A DNA stretch of 64,000 nucleotides from Diphasiastrum complanatum (Eukaryota > Streptophyta > Lycopodiopsida > Lycopodiales > Lycopodiaceae). The DNA is taken from assembly GCA_029204225.1 (NCBI GenBank), contig CM055111.1, positions 21,347,051-21,411,050 of the forward strand, read 5' to 3'. Made by a program: the position numbers and the translations under genes. How positions within the stretch are numbered: position 1 is the stretch's first letter; the number at the start of each line of letters is the position of its first letter. The notes beneath the pieces are model-generated. The model worked only from the letters and a program-made list of their open reading frames with translations, was not told the DNA's origin and did no database searches. Of the stretch, positions 58,701 through 63,298 are shown piece by piece.

Positions 58701-61700
58701 TCAAGTCCTTCAGCAAAATTTCCTGCCTATTTCTTCCTGTTGAACCTGTTTTTCCAACATTCTTGTGTGTATACCTTGCTTACTACAAATAAAGCATTTT
58801 CCATTCCTGTTAGAATTTTCCTTGTCTTCATCTTCTTGTTGGTTTGATTGATTGTTGTTCTCCCAATTCTGTTGCTGCTTTTTCTTCCCCTTGTTCTTTT
58901 TCCACTTTTCAACTCTCTTCGAATTTTGTCCATGCTTTTGTTGTATGAATGCTTGTTATTTACATCTCTTCATTAGATTATGATGTCTCATCTCCTCTTG
59001 TAACAGAATAGCATTCAATTCATCAAAGGTAGGCTTGGTTTCCGGTAAAGATAACATCATGACAAAATTCTGATAAGCTATAAGCGGATACTAACATTGA
59101 ATCTGGGACACTTTCTCCAACCACTATAAGTTGTCCTCAAAGATATTTTACATGTGTAATATAATCCATCACTAATTCCCTTGTATCCATTATTAAAGAT
59201 AATGTTCCCAGCGACATACAAATTTCTTGTTGTTGTCTCTACTTGCTTGCAACTTCAATTTCCAGTAGTAACCTGATGAGCAATCAACAAGCTGCAACAA
59301 TGGTTCGCAAACAATCTTGATCATCTAGTTGATCTGTGTAGAACCTTTCTCCACTTCTACGAATTTGATAGCTGCCTTGCAATTCTATGTAGATGCGCTC
59401 CTCTTCAAACGTAGTGATTCCTAGCCAGCGAGGCCTCTCCAGTAATGATCTAATCTATAGCGCTCTCTTTCCAACGATGTCCTTCAGCAGTAGCGATCCT
59501 TCATGTTCAGCAAATCTTCTCAGCAATTGTCTTCCAACAACATCCCTGTCCTTGCAGCAGATAGCTCACACAGCCTCTTAGCTCCAACGATCTGCCATAC
59601 AAATCTATAGTGACTGTCCATCTACCCTGCAGTTGTGATCCACTTCCAGCTGACCTACAGAACTATAGCTAACCCATTCCAGCTGTCCTGCGGAATTATA
59701 GCGTTCCAACTTCCAAAGCACTCCAATCAGAAAACCCGCAGCTCTAATACCATGTTAGAAATCCATAAAGGGTAATATGGATGGACAGACTAGGATTCAA
59801 ACCCAGGACCTCCTTCGTACCAGATGAGATGCTCTACCAGTGAGCTATCCGCCCTATATGGTAGTTGTCTCCAGAGTGTGGATTGATATTCCAAAATGTT
59901 AGAATTCATAAATCATAATATGGAATCTGGATGGACAAACTAGGATTCAAACCCAGGACCTCCCTCATATCGGATGGGATGCTCTACCACTGAGCTATCC
60001 GCCCTGTATGATAGTTCTCTCTAGAGTGTGGATTGATATTCCAACACCCCCCCCTCAAGCCACACTCGATTGGGGTCCTAGCTGCCCCACAACTTGGGCC
60101 ACCTAACCATGGCTTTGACACCATGAGCTGTTAGGTCTAACTTGGCTCTAATATACTGTCAGAATCACAAGGATAATTCAAGAGGGGAGGAAACTAATCT
60201 TATTAGTACTCACATGCCACATGCCGTAGGATTGATAGGGCAAATAACAATATCTTAGATTCAAGTCGTAGATCTGAAAAACTCGCTACAATGGATTGAA
60301 GGAGGTGGGGCACTTGTCCTCCTTATATAATATTCTAGTAGCCTTACCAAAAGCTACAAGCATAAAGCTAAAAGCTAAAACCTTGATCTAAACTTACTTC
60401 CTATACTTTGAATTTCTCAAGTCTTTTTCTAAACCATAAAATGTAAATCCTTTTATTGAACAGTTGAACTATAGCACCCTACTACATGCCAAAAGTATTC
60501 TATGGCAAGACTAAATATATGGGCCCCTAAATATAGCTCGCAGGCATGGCTCGTTAACTTCAGGGGTCCAATTAGCATGAATTTCTAACACTAATTGAGT
60601 CGCTGCACGTACACATTTCAGTCCATACAAGTATCTGTTTGTGCTTCTTGTGAGCATCAAGATCTGCTTTGGATGCTAGCCTTTTGCATATCAAGATTTG
60701 TGTTGGATACTAGTACAAAAGTGGAACTTCATCTGAGTTAGCCTTTGTCGGCAAGGCCATGGATTCATGAGAAGTAAAACACCTCCAGAGGTTCACAATC
60801 CACATGAGGATAAGGAGAATGATTCAGAGTAAGAGACCAAGCTAGGAGAGAGATTGATCCAAATACTGAGACAATACGTTGAGTTGGAGCCATGTGTGGA
60901 AGGAGGGGAATATAGACAGGACAACCAAGGAGGACAGGCACATGGACCTGCTTACTGAGATCATAGCAATCCATAGTGTAGAGGGAGAGGAAGGCAAAAG
61001 CCTCATCAACAATACAACTGAGCTTTGTGCCCACCAAGAAATCATCAAATTTTAGGGAGATTCTAGATATATAGATATGATTTATAGGATAGTATGGTGA
61101 CCCGACATGTTACATAACAAAAGCGGCGTCCAATTTTCAACCTAACAAAGTCCACCCACAAAAATCTCAGACCAACAACTGCATCAAGCATGGACTCATT
61201 AGATGTCACAACATCCCTGCTCATTAGAGGATGAGAATAATAACAATAAGAGGCAGATTGCTAGATATTCTAGGCCTATTTTTGTTATACTTCTCATTAG
61301 AATAACAGAATAGTCGATGTGTTTAGCCCTGTATTTTGTTCTATGATGCAACGATATCCTTTATTTCCACTTCAAGCTTCAAATTGTGCTGAATGCAATG
61401 AAATGTTAACAGTTAGTTCATAATCGGGTAAAATACTGAATTTGATAATGTTTGAAATAGTGCTAATGTGATATAGGGTACCGTACATTTAGGGTTTCAA
61501 CCCAACATGATAGAAGTTAAAAATTGTTCTTCGAATGGTTCAATTTTAAGTTCTGAATGAAACATGATGTATATCAAACATGTCACATAATTCAAAATTT
61601 TAGAGTTTTTAATCATGCAAAATAACACTAAAGATGCTCATGTTTTAGTGTATGAAAATCACAGAACTTCATCCATTTCTGCATCAATTTCCTTCCACCA

Positions 61701-62119
61701 ATTTCCTAACGTGATACATGGGCTTGTACCTTGTCTGTTTTTGGAAAAAAGAAAAAGAAACAACAACAAAACTAGAACGTGCTCATTTTTTTTTATTTGT
61801 ATCCATTAGGAACGTGGTGAACATCCTATCATTTTTCATACATAGCGTATGGAACAGTGAAAAAAACCAAGCCATTCAGACACAAAATATAAACCATGAG
61901 AAGGAAATATAGACCAGTTTCATTGATCTCCACCATGGAGCCATTGCTGATCTTTTCCAAAAGACGAAGAAGTGAAGCCTCGTAGTCACGTAGACCAGGA
62001 GCTGCATCCTGAGCACGGATTTCATCGATCCGGATGGGTACTCCCGACAGGGTAGCTAGAAGCAAGCGCTGTCTCAGATGTTGAGATCCACGCATACGAA
62101 TTAATTTTCTTCCTTCCAT
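24174..62119 (-). CDS. RCL1: RNA 3'-terminal phosphate cyclase-like protein (RCL1), 6 exons, 378 residues
   Basis: Nucleolar ribosome-biogenesis factor. In yeast Rcl1 works with the GTPase Bms1 in the U3 processome during early 18S pre-rRNA processing. Exons: 62119-61915, 25821-25672, 25551-25370, 25285-25110, 24734-24521, 24383-24174. All five introns have GT...AG ends and every junction keeps frame (phases 1, 1, 0, 2, 0), giving 378 residues against about 370-380 in the family. Landmarks in order: FRQ-like [12 protein letters not shown] (15-26), [32 protein letters not shown] across the first junction, [98 protein letters not shown], and [15 protein letters not shown] at the end. The sequence follows Rcl1-type rather than true cyclases, which need a C-terminal catalytic His region not seen here. 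Start ATG 62119 precedes a typical short basic leader. Intron 1 spans 36,093 bases. Confidence 0.95.
25825..26487. other. No gene recognised; possible solo LTR on the minus strand
   Basis: From about 26460 to 26086 the minus strand could be read as an LTR ending AAATCCTAACA (plus TGTTAGGATTT at 26087). No primer binding site, polypurine tract or target duplication supports this. The rest is intronic sequence without coding motifs. Confidence 0.2.
26488..26898 (-). CDS. Unrecognised 136-codon open frame, exon-like
   Basis: The frame reads [53 protein letters not shown] and [13 protein letters not shown]. This balanced, alternating hydrophobic pattern looks like a beta-rich domain of a conserved protein rather than chance. 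A GT donor follows directly after the NP (AATCCAT|GTGAAAA), so the real exon may end near 26637. I cannot name the family. It lies in RCL1 intron 1 on the same strand, with no partner exons in view, so it is best read as a captured or duplicated exon of a host gene. Confidence 0.3.
   Translation of the reverse strand: MCSSKNARVINARITVVKVSSSREQVAISCISVTWTASMNEVDHTGWKYVNQRCCSKQAWERIVQFEVGYSKTSEEKGRTLSLYFEIVNPCENSVYRLRCLRVITILLSRFSECPSDVNVLCKYVWEAINSDEFMS
26899..28199. other. No gene recognised
   Basis: Ordinary intronic sequence. The longest frame (27900-28322, plus) shows only low-information hydrophobic translation and runs into an LTR remnant. Confidence 0.4.
28200..28607 (+). mobile_element. 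Diverged LTR of the MsrA-element family
   Basis: It aligns with the LTRs at 29973-30449 and 34165-34641: GTTACCCCAATGTTGTCATCTAGG, GGCCAATACTGCGTGC, then GGGACATAGTTGGAGTACATCTC, GTATGACTATTGT, GGAATCTTGTCTTGGG and CAAGTCGGTTTTCTAACA at 28607. It is far more diverged than the intact pair. No primer binding site follows, so it is a solo LTR or truncated copy, older than the element next to it. Confidence 0.75.
28608..29640. other. No gene recognised; presumed 5' flank of the hAT transposon
   Basis: No domain on either strand. It contains the palindrome at 29058-29083, A- and T-runs near 28970 and 29305, and plain AT-rich DNA. If the hAT element begins in this stretch, its terminal inverted repeat could not be identified with confidence. 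Confidence 0.35.
29058..29083. repeat. Perfect 26-base palindrome
   Basis: The half-site GGAACAGCATTCC is followed at once by its exact reverse complement. It lies about 570 bases before the first recognisable hAT coding sequence. It may be part of a hAT end or a footprint; a stretch rich in the same GGAATG/CATTCC words is at 45.91-46.0 kb. Confidence 0.85.
29973..30461 (+). repeat. 5' LTR plus primer binding site of the MsrA-carrying element
   Basis: 477-base LTR with TG...CA ends followed without a gap by TGGTATCAGAGC (tRNA-iMet type). Its likely promoter and R region are unmarked by a canonical TATA box; a TATATATG-type word lies near 30291. Confidence 0.92.
30992..31032 (+). repeat. Extra 41-base copy of an MsrA segment
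   Basis: Positions 30992-31032 repeat 31510-31550 with a single mismatch (GGGGATGTTTG(C/T)AACGG and onward). The segment encodes [14 protein letters not shown] in the downstream copy and is out of context here. It suggests template switching when the host sequence was taken up, or a later rearrangement. Confidence 0.9.
31088..31944 (+). pseudogene. Captured peptide methionine sulfoxide reductase A (plastid-type), truncated
   Basis: MsrA reduces methionine-S-sulfoxide in proteins. From 31291 the frame is open to 31944. The catalytic motif [12 protein letters not shown] lies at about 31408-31440, followed by [54 protein letters not shown] and KAARESLER, where MsrA similarity ends at about 31730. 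The rest (to GPKGN) is unrelated. The C-terminal third of MsrA, including the YHQQYL-type region, is missing. Upstream, 31088-31250 in another frame reads like a chloroplast transit peptide (Ser/Arg-rich [19 protein letters not shown]), so the captured sequence came from a plastid MsrA transcript and has since frameshifted. There is no in-frame ATG before the catalytic Cys. It lies wholly inside an LTR element with no intron visible in the captured part. Confidence 0.9.
34156..34641 (+). repeat. Polypurine tract and 3' LTR of the MsrA-carrying element
   Basis: AAGGGGGAG (34156-34164) precedes the 477-base LTR. Relative to the 5' LTR it differs by scattered substitutions and same-length changes (for example GGATTA versus GGATTC, GTGTCTACCC versus GTGTTTACCC), about 4 percent. 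The insertion is therefore not very recent. Confidence 0.92.
39211..40382. other. hAT 3' flank without genes; 28-base tandem repeat
   Basis: AT-rich and repetitive at small scale: TAGTTACTAGT-like words, AATGTTC repeats near 39570, and a 28-base tandem (39846-39873, 39874-39901) with ACTAGTCAGTGACTCAGTGG. Near 40290 there is a GTTCGAAC pair. No coding sequence is recognised. Confidence 0.45.
40383..40471. repeat. (GA)n microsatellite, about 44 repeats; LINE tail
   Basis: An uninterrupted GA run ends exactly where the minus-strand LINE begins (GCTTCATTCATGTC). In LINE sense orientation this is a (TC)n 3' tail. Confidence 0.95.
40472..43050 (-). pseudogene. LINE retrotransposon copy 1 (endonuclease present, RT deleted)
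   Basis: Minus-strand non-LTR element. N-terminal part about 43020-42660: a coiled coil ([20 protein letters not shown]) and a basic [18 protein letters not shown]. The APE-type endonuclease follows at about 42600-41650 with [16 protein letters not shown] (catalytic Glu), GDFNAR and LSDHSFLSF, interrupted by a 154-base internal duplication. After about 41320 the sequence jumps to a C-terminal Cys motif ([18 protein letters not shown] ... [10 protein letters not shown], 41225-41007), so the whole reverse transcriptase has been deleted. The 3' untranslated end carries the stem-loop ATGCC-AAAA-GGCAT (40491-40504, plus-strand reading) and a (TC)n tail. Copy 2 at 43.8-44.7 kb supplies the missing RT part of the same family. 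Confidence 0.88.
42057..42360 (-). repeat. 154-base tandem duplication inside the LINE endonuclease
   Basis: Units 42057-42210 and 42211-42360 begin GAACTTGTGCCCTCAGCAAA and are almost identical. The duplicated peptide includes [15 protein letters not shown] and FAEGTSSP. Since 154 is not a multiple of three, it also shifts the frame. Confidence 0.92.
43240..43756. repeat. G-rich low-complexity block followed by (GA)n
   Basis: From 43250 to about 43620 the plus strand is an irregular repeat of GAGGGGGTGAGG and CAGCGAGGGGG words, with dozens of G-runs of four or more. The long open frames here on both strands (Pro/Leu/Ser-rich on minus, Gly/Arg-rich on plus) are products of this composition. 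A (GA)n run follows at about 43706-43756 and reads as the pyrimidine tail of LINE copy 2 in LINE sense. The block lies upstream of LINE copy 1 and may be its 5' region. Confidence 0.75.
43798..44707 (-). pseudogene. LINE retrotransposon copy 2 (reverse transcriptase fragment)
   Basis: The minus strand reads [50 protein letters not shown] (catalytic YADD, about 44480), [11 protein letters not shown] and SYTYLGVLF, the LINE RT fingers/palm. One stop breaks it (44549). Its 3' end resembles that of copy 1 (TAAT GTCTTTGCCATGCC, GGCATATAAGAC, GTACATGTCAAGT), including the stem ATGCC/GGCAT with a changed loop, and is followed by pyrimidine runs. Upstream it is cut at 44707, where the MsrA-element copy begins. 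Confidence 0.88.
44708..45745 (+). mobile_element. Truncated second copy of the MsrA-carrying LTR element
   Basis: Positions 44708-45664 match the 3' interior of the complete element (33228-34164) almost base for base, starting GTTGTTTGGTGCAAGTGACTC. They end with the same polypurine tract (AAGGGGGAG) and about 80 bases of LTR (TGTTAGAGTTAATATTTAC...) before breaking off at about 45745. The MsrA part is not present. It proves that the interior is a repeated family rather than a one-off. Confidence 0.9.
45746..46673. other. No gene recognised; GGAATG/CATTCC-rich stretch
   Basis: 45908-46000 contains repeated CATTCC, GGAATG, GGAACG and GAACACTCC words, like the palindrome at 29058. These may mark hAT-related termini. 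46320-46568 has a minus-strand frame without a domain. The segment immediately left of 46674 should be the continuation of the copia element interrupted by the gypsy insertion, but I see no clear copia motif in it. Confidence 0.35.
46679..47155 (+). repeat. 5' LTR and primer binding site of the outer gypsy element
   Basis: 465 bases, AGTTACGGACTACAGG to TTTTGATCATAACT, followed without a gap by TGGTCTCAGAGC, which differs from the iMet site at one base. A 3' LTR match starts at exactly the same base. Confidence 0.85.
47156..47897 (+). repeat. Leader of the outer gypsy element with a repeated GATTGGAGGCTGTCC block
   Basis: Between the primer site and gag there are three spaced copies of GATTGGAGGCTGTCC(A)(G/T)CGCCC starting at 47485, 47565 and 47634, each preceded by a CAGCCAT(A)TTTTCAG-like block. 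A GC-poor A-run sits at 47368. No coding sequence. Confidence 0.7.
47898..49632 (+). pseudogene. gag and protease of the outer gypsy element
   Basis: The ATG at 47898 begins [18 protein letters not shown], with a short coiled-coil region ([20 protein letters not shown]). A frameshift near 48190 leads to the capsid domain: LENW-type start, then [26 protein letters not shown] and [14 protein letters not shown] (to about 48560). After a Ser/Pro-rich frameshifted stretch, 48793-49632 has the CCHC knuckle [14 protein letters not shown] and the protease active site [13 protein letters not shown], with [10 protein letters not shown] as the flap-end motif. It ends at a stop just before RT. Confidence 0.88.
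49595..52115 (+). pseudogene. Reverse transcriptase, RNase H and integrase of the outer gypsy element
   Basis: RT starts at [16 protein letters not shown] (the N-terminal part before it is deleted) and contains [26 protein letters not shown] and the catalytic YFDDILIYS. After a stop the frame continues through [13 protein letters not shown] to RNase H ([48 protein letters not shown]), 49976-50998. A shift leads to the integrase: the HHCC remnant [12 protein letters not shown], core Asp in [19 protein letters not shown], and Glu in [14 protein letters not shown] (51.0-51.65 kb). A last frame (51.65-52.1 kb) holds the C-terminal domain ([26 protein letters not shown]). The frame is cut at 52115 by the inner element. 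Confidence 0.92.
52116..52490 (-). repeat. 3' LTR and polypurine tract of the chromodomain gypsy
   Basis: On the minus strand the purine tract is followed by TGTTACGAGC; the LTR ends CTATTACA. It contains two ACGTGGC / GCCACGTGG words near 52250 (G-box type). The pol stop codon (52487-52485) overlaps the purine tract. Confidence 0.95.
52485..56621 (-). CDS. Chromovirus gag C terminus and pol polyprotein, 1378 codons intact
   Basis: One uninterrupted frame. Residues 1-60: end of the capsid domain ([12 protein letters not shown]). 128-141: CCHC knuckle [14 protein letters not shown]. About 218-228: protease site [11 protein letters not shown] (Asp-Asp-Gly in place of the usual Asp-Ser/Thr-Gly). 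About 437-615: RT with [41 protein letters not shown] and FLDDIL (565-570). 710-825: RNase H ([28 protein letters not shown]). 870-915: an acidic Ser-rich linker ([20 protein letters not shown]). 955-1000: HHCC zinc site ending SCQKCQ. 1025-1130: integrase DDE ([22 protein letters not shown]). 1324-1374: a chromodomain ([34 protein letters not shown]), which in this class directs insertion to heterochromatin. The first Met (56621) is not the natural start: gag coding continues upstream in the same frame to about 56740. Confidence 0.96.
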   Translation of the reverse strand: MDKSLIQYISQYREAILKIKNMDDYQKIRGFVRGLKDEYKVEVQRNSPTTLEQALRYAQIYDDSVGRKRARQQPLSEQLPQKDFQFKKKFLKRKKEDKFKGEAPQKRPSHIQPLKPDDFEKAKQERLCFVCMGKGHTVRQCPKGPFTKKDKKDKKQVHLVQTVCFLSDSAASEIKVYHEDHEHCCQLTSAMLARPFSFGPHDLVRMHGKVGNQSVRVMVDDGATHNFINHTLVKKLKLPEVPSQHRYIVSLAKGEDKKIWETMVSKLNLGIQGYQDQINFQIMHLDRTDIVLGRDWLYSLGPSLHRNYQENTLSFQYKGREIQLHGEHDVPNSPMVCSSELCQLIRDEDHQVFLCDFQFIPEVSISSSIQQKISKLETLLSKFKDVFPEDLPHGLPPSREVDHVINLVPGTAPVSKPPYRVSRTEDEEITRQLTDYLGKGQIQTSSSPWASPVLLVKKKEGSMRLCVDYRALNKVTIKNKYPMPRADELFDQLDGAKFFSKIDLRSGYHQVRIKSEDVSKTAFRTRHGHYEFKVMPFGLTNAPATFMTLMNSVLRPYLGKFVVVFLDDILVYSKTRKEHLKHLRKVFRLLRKHKLYAKQSKCEFFVEEVAYLGHIISSDGIKMDPNKVKAILSWLRPQNILELQIFLGLAGYYRRFVKEYAQIAVPMTNLLKGKGKEFIWESAQQESFDALKTALATAPVLKVVDPNQPFVVETDASDFAVGAVLTQGGRPVAFKSKKLEPAQTRYSAYEKELFSIVHALKTWRHYLYGANFEVLTDHESLRYLCNQPELRGRKARWAELMQEFDMSIRYRRGKFNTVADALSRMPMINELSFTQIRNELLESLRGKCQHDAFFSIIWNSVQNRQLQTPEPVPGAGASSSKNTAASVEDDDESEYTSSDDVEDSEPVLPKQTPVVEGQLTQGFKWKQYSIQDEYLLYRDRVCVPNSEDYRQQVLYECHDNPSAGHPGIQKTYELLRRQFFWPSMKKDVHQYVTSCQKCQVNKAERLKAGGLLHPLEIPAGKWESISMDFIVGLPKTQKGNDAIWVTVDRLTKMAHFIPTKTTVRAPELARLFVDGLFKLYGLPSGIVSDRDSKFTGNFWKAVFHHLHTKLNMSTTDHPQTDGQTERVNQVLEDMLRAYVSKRQTNWEEYLSILEFAYNSTKHSATGYSPFMLMYGFQPRSPTAVGFKQEKVEAARNFLEDLNQMIEHAKRSIRQSQDRARHYADPHRRDVQFSTGEKVYLRVPVDSKTLKSGVCAKLSPRYCGPFTISRRLGEVTYELELPHSSKVFPVFHVSQLRKALTRSDNLVGDSVLVLPLDPQQPPHEPEEILDSRETQTRHTLYREYLVKWNDQPVENATWERGSVLRKIFPDFVLEDQDGS
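56622..57121 (-). pseudogene. Chromovirus gag N terminus with internal deletion
   Basis: ATG 57121 begins [20 protein letters not shown] and continues through a Glu-rich coiled coil ([18 protein letters not shown]) to [10 protein letters not shown] and a stop at 56741. The next base run, in the frame of the long polyprotein, reads [38 protein letters not shown] and on into MDKSLIQY. The two halves meet at a repeated TTTAAAG, and the usual first part of the capsid domain is missing between them. A short deletion at a microhomology therefore removed part of gag and left the halves out of frame. Confidence 0.85.
57819..58190 (-). repeat. 5' LTR and primer binding site of the chromodomain gypsy
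   Basis: 358-base LTR, TGTTACGAGC...CTATTACA on the minus strand, then one base and TGGTATCAGAGCC. The leader from here to the gag ATG at 57121 is about 700 bases and non-coding. Confidence 0.95.
58191..58687 (+). mobile_element. End of outer gypsy pol and its 3' LTR
   Basis: 58196-58349 continues the interrupted polyprotein ([22 protein letters not shown]) to its C terminus. A purine stretch (CCAGGGAG) precedes the 338-base 3' LTR at 58350, which aligns with the 5' LTR except for one deletion of about 127 bases between CCTCCACAT and GTCTTGTCTATTGC. Confidence 0.88.
58700..59740 (-). pseudogene. Ty1/copia gag and leader, minus strand, split by the outer gypsy
   Basis: Reading minus from the primer site at 59752: an untranslated leader with repeated CAGCTGGAA words, then gag pieces [36 protein letters not shown] and [15 protein letters not shown], then [20 protein letters not shown] (with stops), a Lys/Asn/Gln-rich linker, and the CCHC knuckle [15 protein letters not shown] (about 58790). 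The sequence is cut at 58692 by the gypsy target duplication. The remainder should lie left of 46674 but is unrecognisable there. Confidence 0.75.
59741..59752 (-). other. tRNA-iMet-like primer binding site of the tRNA-like-LTR copia
   Basis: Minus strand TGGTATTAGAGC directly follows the LTR end TTTCTAACA (59753). One C-to-T change from the standard site. Confidence 0.85.
59753..59896 (-). mobile_element. Short copia 5' LTR containing a tRNA-like sequence (144 bases)
   Basis: On the minus strand it begins TTTTGGAATATCAATCC (the first G of the expected TGTTGG is mutated), ends GGATTTCTAACA, and is followed at once by the primer binding site and a copia gag leader. Half of its length is a tRNA-like block. 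It abuts the second copy without any spacer. Confidence 0.75.
59783..59854 (-). promoter_or_regulatory. tRNA-like Pol III promoter in LTR 1
   Basis: 72 bases that fold as a tRNA except in the anticodon arm. Acceptor GGGCGGA pairs with TCTGTCC (with G-U pairs); D arm GCTC-ACTGGTA-GAGC; T arm CTGGG-TTTGAAT-CCTAG. A box: TAGCTCACTGG. B box: GGTTTGAATCC (one C-to-T from GGTTCGAATCC). The anticodon region is one base too long and does not pair, so this is not a working tRNA gene, but both internal promoter boxes are nearly consensus. Confidence 0.8.
59897..60046 (-). mobile_element. Second tRNA-like LTR (150 bases), abutting the first, preceded by a polypurine tract
   Basis: The minus strand reads TGTTGGAATATCAATCC ... 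GAATTCTAACA. It matches LTR 1 over its whole length, including the tRNA-like block. On its upstream side (60047-60059) stands TTGAGGGGGGGG-type polypurine. It therefore has the context of a 3' LTR, while LTR 1 has the context of a 5' LTR. Confidence 0.75.
59933..60004 (-). promoter_or_regulatory. tRNA-like Pol III promoter in LTR 2
   Basis: Acceptor GGGCGGA pairs with TTTGTCC using G-U pairs; D arm GCTC-AGTGGTA-GAGC; T arm as in LTR 1. A box: TAGCTCAGTGG (full consensus). B box: GGTTTGAATCC. The anticodon arm keeps four pairs (TCCC/GGGA) around an 11-base loop. Confidence 0.8.
60047..60156 (-). mobile_element. Polypurine tract and short internal remnant upstream of LTR 2
   Basis: Minus strand, from 60156: GTATATTAGAGCC, then TGGTGTCAAAGCC at 60123-60111 (both resemble iMet primer sites), about 50 bases of GC-richer DNA, then a purine run (60059-60047). 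This is either the last scrap of a copia interior or a miniature (TRIM-like) internal region. Confidence 0.45.
60157..60590 (-). mobile_element. LTR-like block of another copia element
   Basis: The minus strand starts TGTTAGAAATTCATGC at 60590 and ends GATTCTGACA at 60157, followed by a degenerate primer-site word. ATTATATAAGGAGG near 60325 is a good TATA box. TG...CA ends and 434 bases fit a copia LTR. There is no second copy in the window. Confidence 0.55.
60591..61914. other. No gene recognised
   Basis: AT-rich sequence between the LTR-like block and exon 1 of RCL1. Short frames only, no domain. It is probably the original 5' part of RCL1 intron 1. Confidence 0.45.
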
Positions 62120-62121
62120 AG

Positions 62122-62162
<41 letters not shown>

Positions 62163-62225
62163 AGTTGCTACTCAGACCTAAAATATAATACGAAGCAATA
62201 TTAGGGTTTACTGGAGAAACCCTAA
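62120..62225 (-). promoter_or_regulatory. RCL1 upstream region: (GA)n leader tract and inverted telo boxes
   Basis: In gene orientation, a GA run of about 18 repeats (62161-62124) ends a few bases before the ATG, typical of GA-rich plant 5' leaders. Further upstream TTAGGGTTT (62201-62209) and AAACCCTAA (62217-62225) form a perfect 9-base inverted pair with a 7-base spacer. AAACCCTAA is the plant telo box, common near start sites of translation and ribosome-biogenesis genes. No clear TATA box is evident nearby. Confidence 0.65.
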
Positions 62226-63298
62226 TGGGTGAGGACATGGAGAAAAAGAAGAAAAAGGGTGTGCCCCATCTAGATGCTAAATGTTAGCATGAGTTGTAGG
62301 GTAGAGATGCAGGCCTACGAACCTAGTATTCTCACTACTTGAAGTGTGAGGAGAGAGTGCTTGGAAGGTGTTGACATGTGAGTTGAGTGAGAGCTTGCAA
62401 GAGCATCTCTCAATCACCTCCACCAAGCATTTAGTTGAATCCTTCGTTTCGTTAGGTTAGGGGCGACTTAATATCATTATGTTAGTTGTAACGAGCACTT
62501 GAGATCCTACCTATTGTTGGCATATTTTTAACAAGTGAGAGTTGTGTTAAATTAAGATTTGCATCAACGTCACTAGCAATTTGGAGGAATGCACTATGAC
62601 CATCATGAGGACAACTAGCAAGAGAACATTGGCATTATTCAACAACCAGCAATTCAACAAACAATGATTTCCAACAACAACTGGTGGGTTGCATTGTAAT
62701 TGGAATCCATGTTCAACTGCCAAAATAGCTAGAGTTGAGACAAAGAACCAACAAAACCATGAGAGCACTAACCATGCCCTTTCAAGTTTGTTAGGAGAGC
62801 TGAAAAACTACTTTATTTCATTAGCACGTACCAAATGTACTAACATACTTGGTTAGATAAGTCAAGTGGGGCAACAACAATAGATAGTTAGCACTAATTG
62901 AGCATTCTAACTACATGTGGGGGCACTGTAGCGCAGGCATCCCAAAGGGAGCCGGGATCCTCAGGCTTCCTTTAATCATGCCTAGATCGTGTGAGGTGAT
63001 TGCACATCGATCTGAGCTCTCTGGACTTCGCTAGAACCAATCAAAGATTTTCAGCCATAGGAACTTGGCGCCGGCTGGATTCTAGTCACAGTGGCGCCGG
63101 GAGCAGCAGGGGCGCTGCTGGCGCCGGGGACAATACTGGCGCCGGTGGCGCCGAAAGTAAGGCTTGTAAAGGTAACTTTACAACAGGCACCCGTAAGACC
63201 AACAACTAGGTGAAGTGACTCTCCTCCCGCTAGCCAGGTCAAGGATTGGGACTAAAATTTTTGTGGCAAACCTTGGTGTTTTATGCCATGCAATATCC
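62226..63298. other. RCL1 upstream flank, no gene; GGCGCC cluster at 63,067-63,152
   Basis: Mostly AT-rich. A GC-rich island at about 63060-63160 has five GGCGCC palindromes (63067, 63093, 63120, 63138, 63147). The Gly/Ala-rich frames on both strands there (63000-63209 plus, 63051-63242 minus) come from this composition. No other coding evidence. Confidence 0.45.

Larger units (their letters stand above)
25822..61914 (-). other. RCL1 intron 1, 36,093 bases, filled with nested transposons
   Basis: The donor (G|GTCTAT, 61914) and acceptor (GCAG|GA, 25822) join codons in the middle of the conserved ETG-TK phrase. All other introns of the gene are 84 to 375 bases. The intron holds a hAT, two LINE copies, three gypsy/copia-class elements and two copies of an MsrA-carrying LTR element, in both orientations. 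Transcription through it would run antisense to most of the outer gypsy and sense to the inner chromodomain gypsy. Confidence 0.9.

Noticed and set aside
59783-60004. Two genuine tRNA genes
   Set aside because: Acceptor, D and T arms pair, but the anticodon arm is one base too long and does not form a 7-base loop; both copies sit inside LTR-like units.
24174-62119. True RNA 3'-phosphate cyclase (RtcA)
   Set aside because: Residue pattern and length follow Rcl1-type proteins ([30 protein letters not shown]), not the catalytic cyclases.
63000-63242. Gly/Ala-rich small proteins on both strands
   Set aside because: Produced by the GGCGCC cluster; both strands are open for the same reason.
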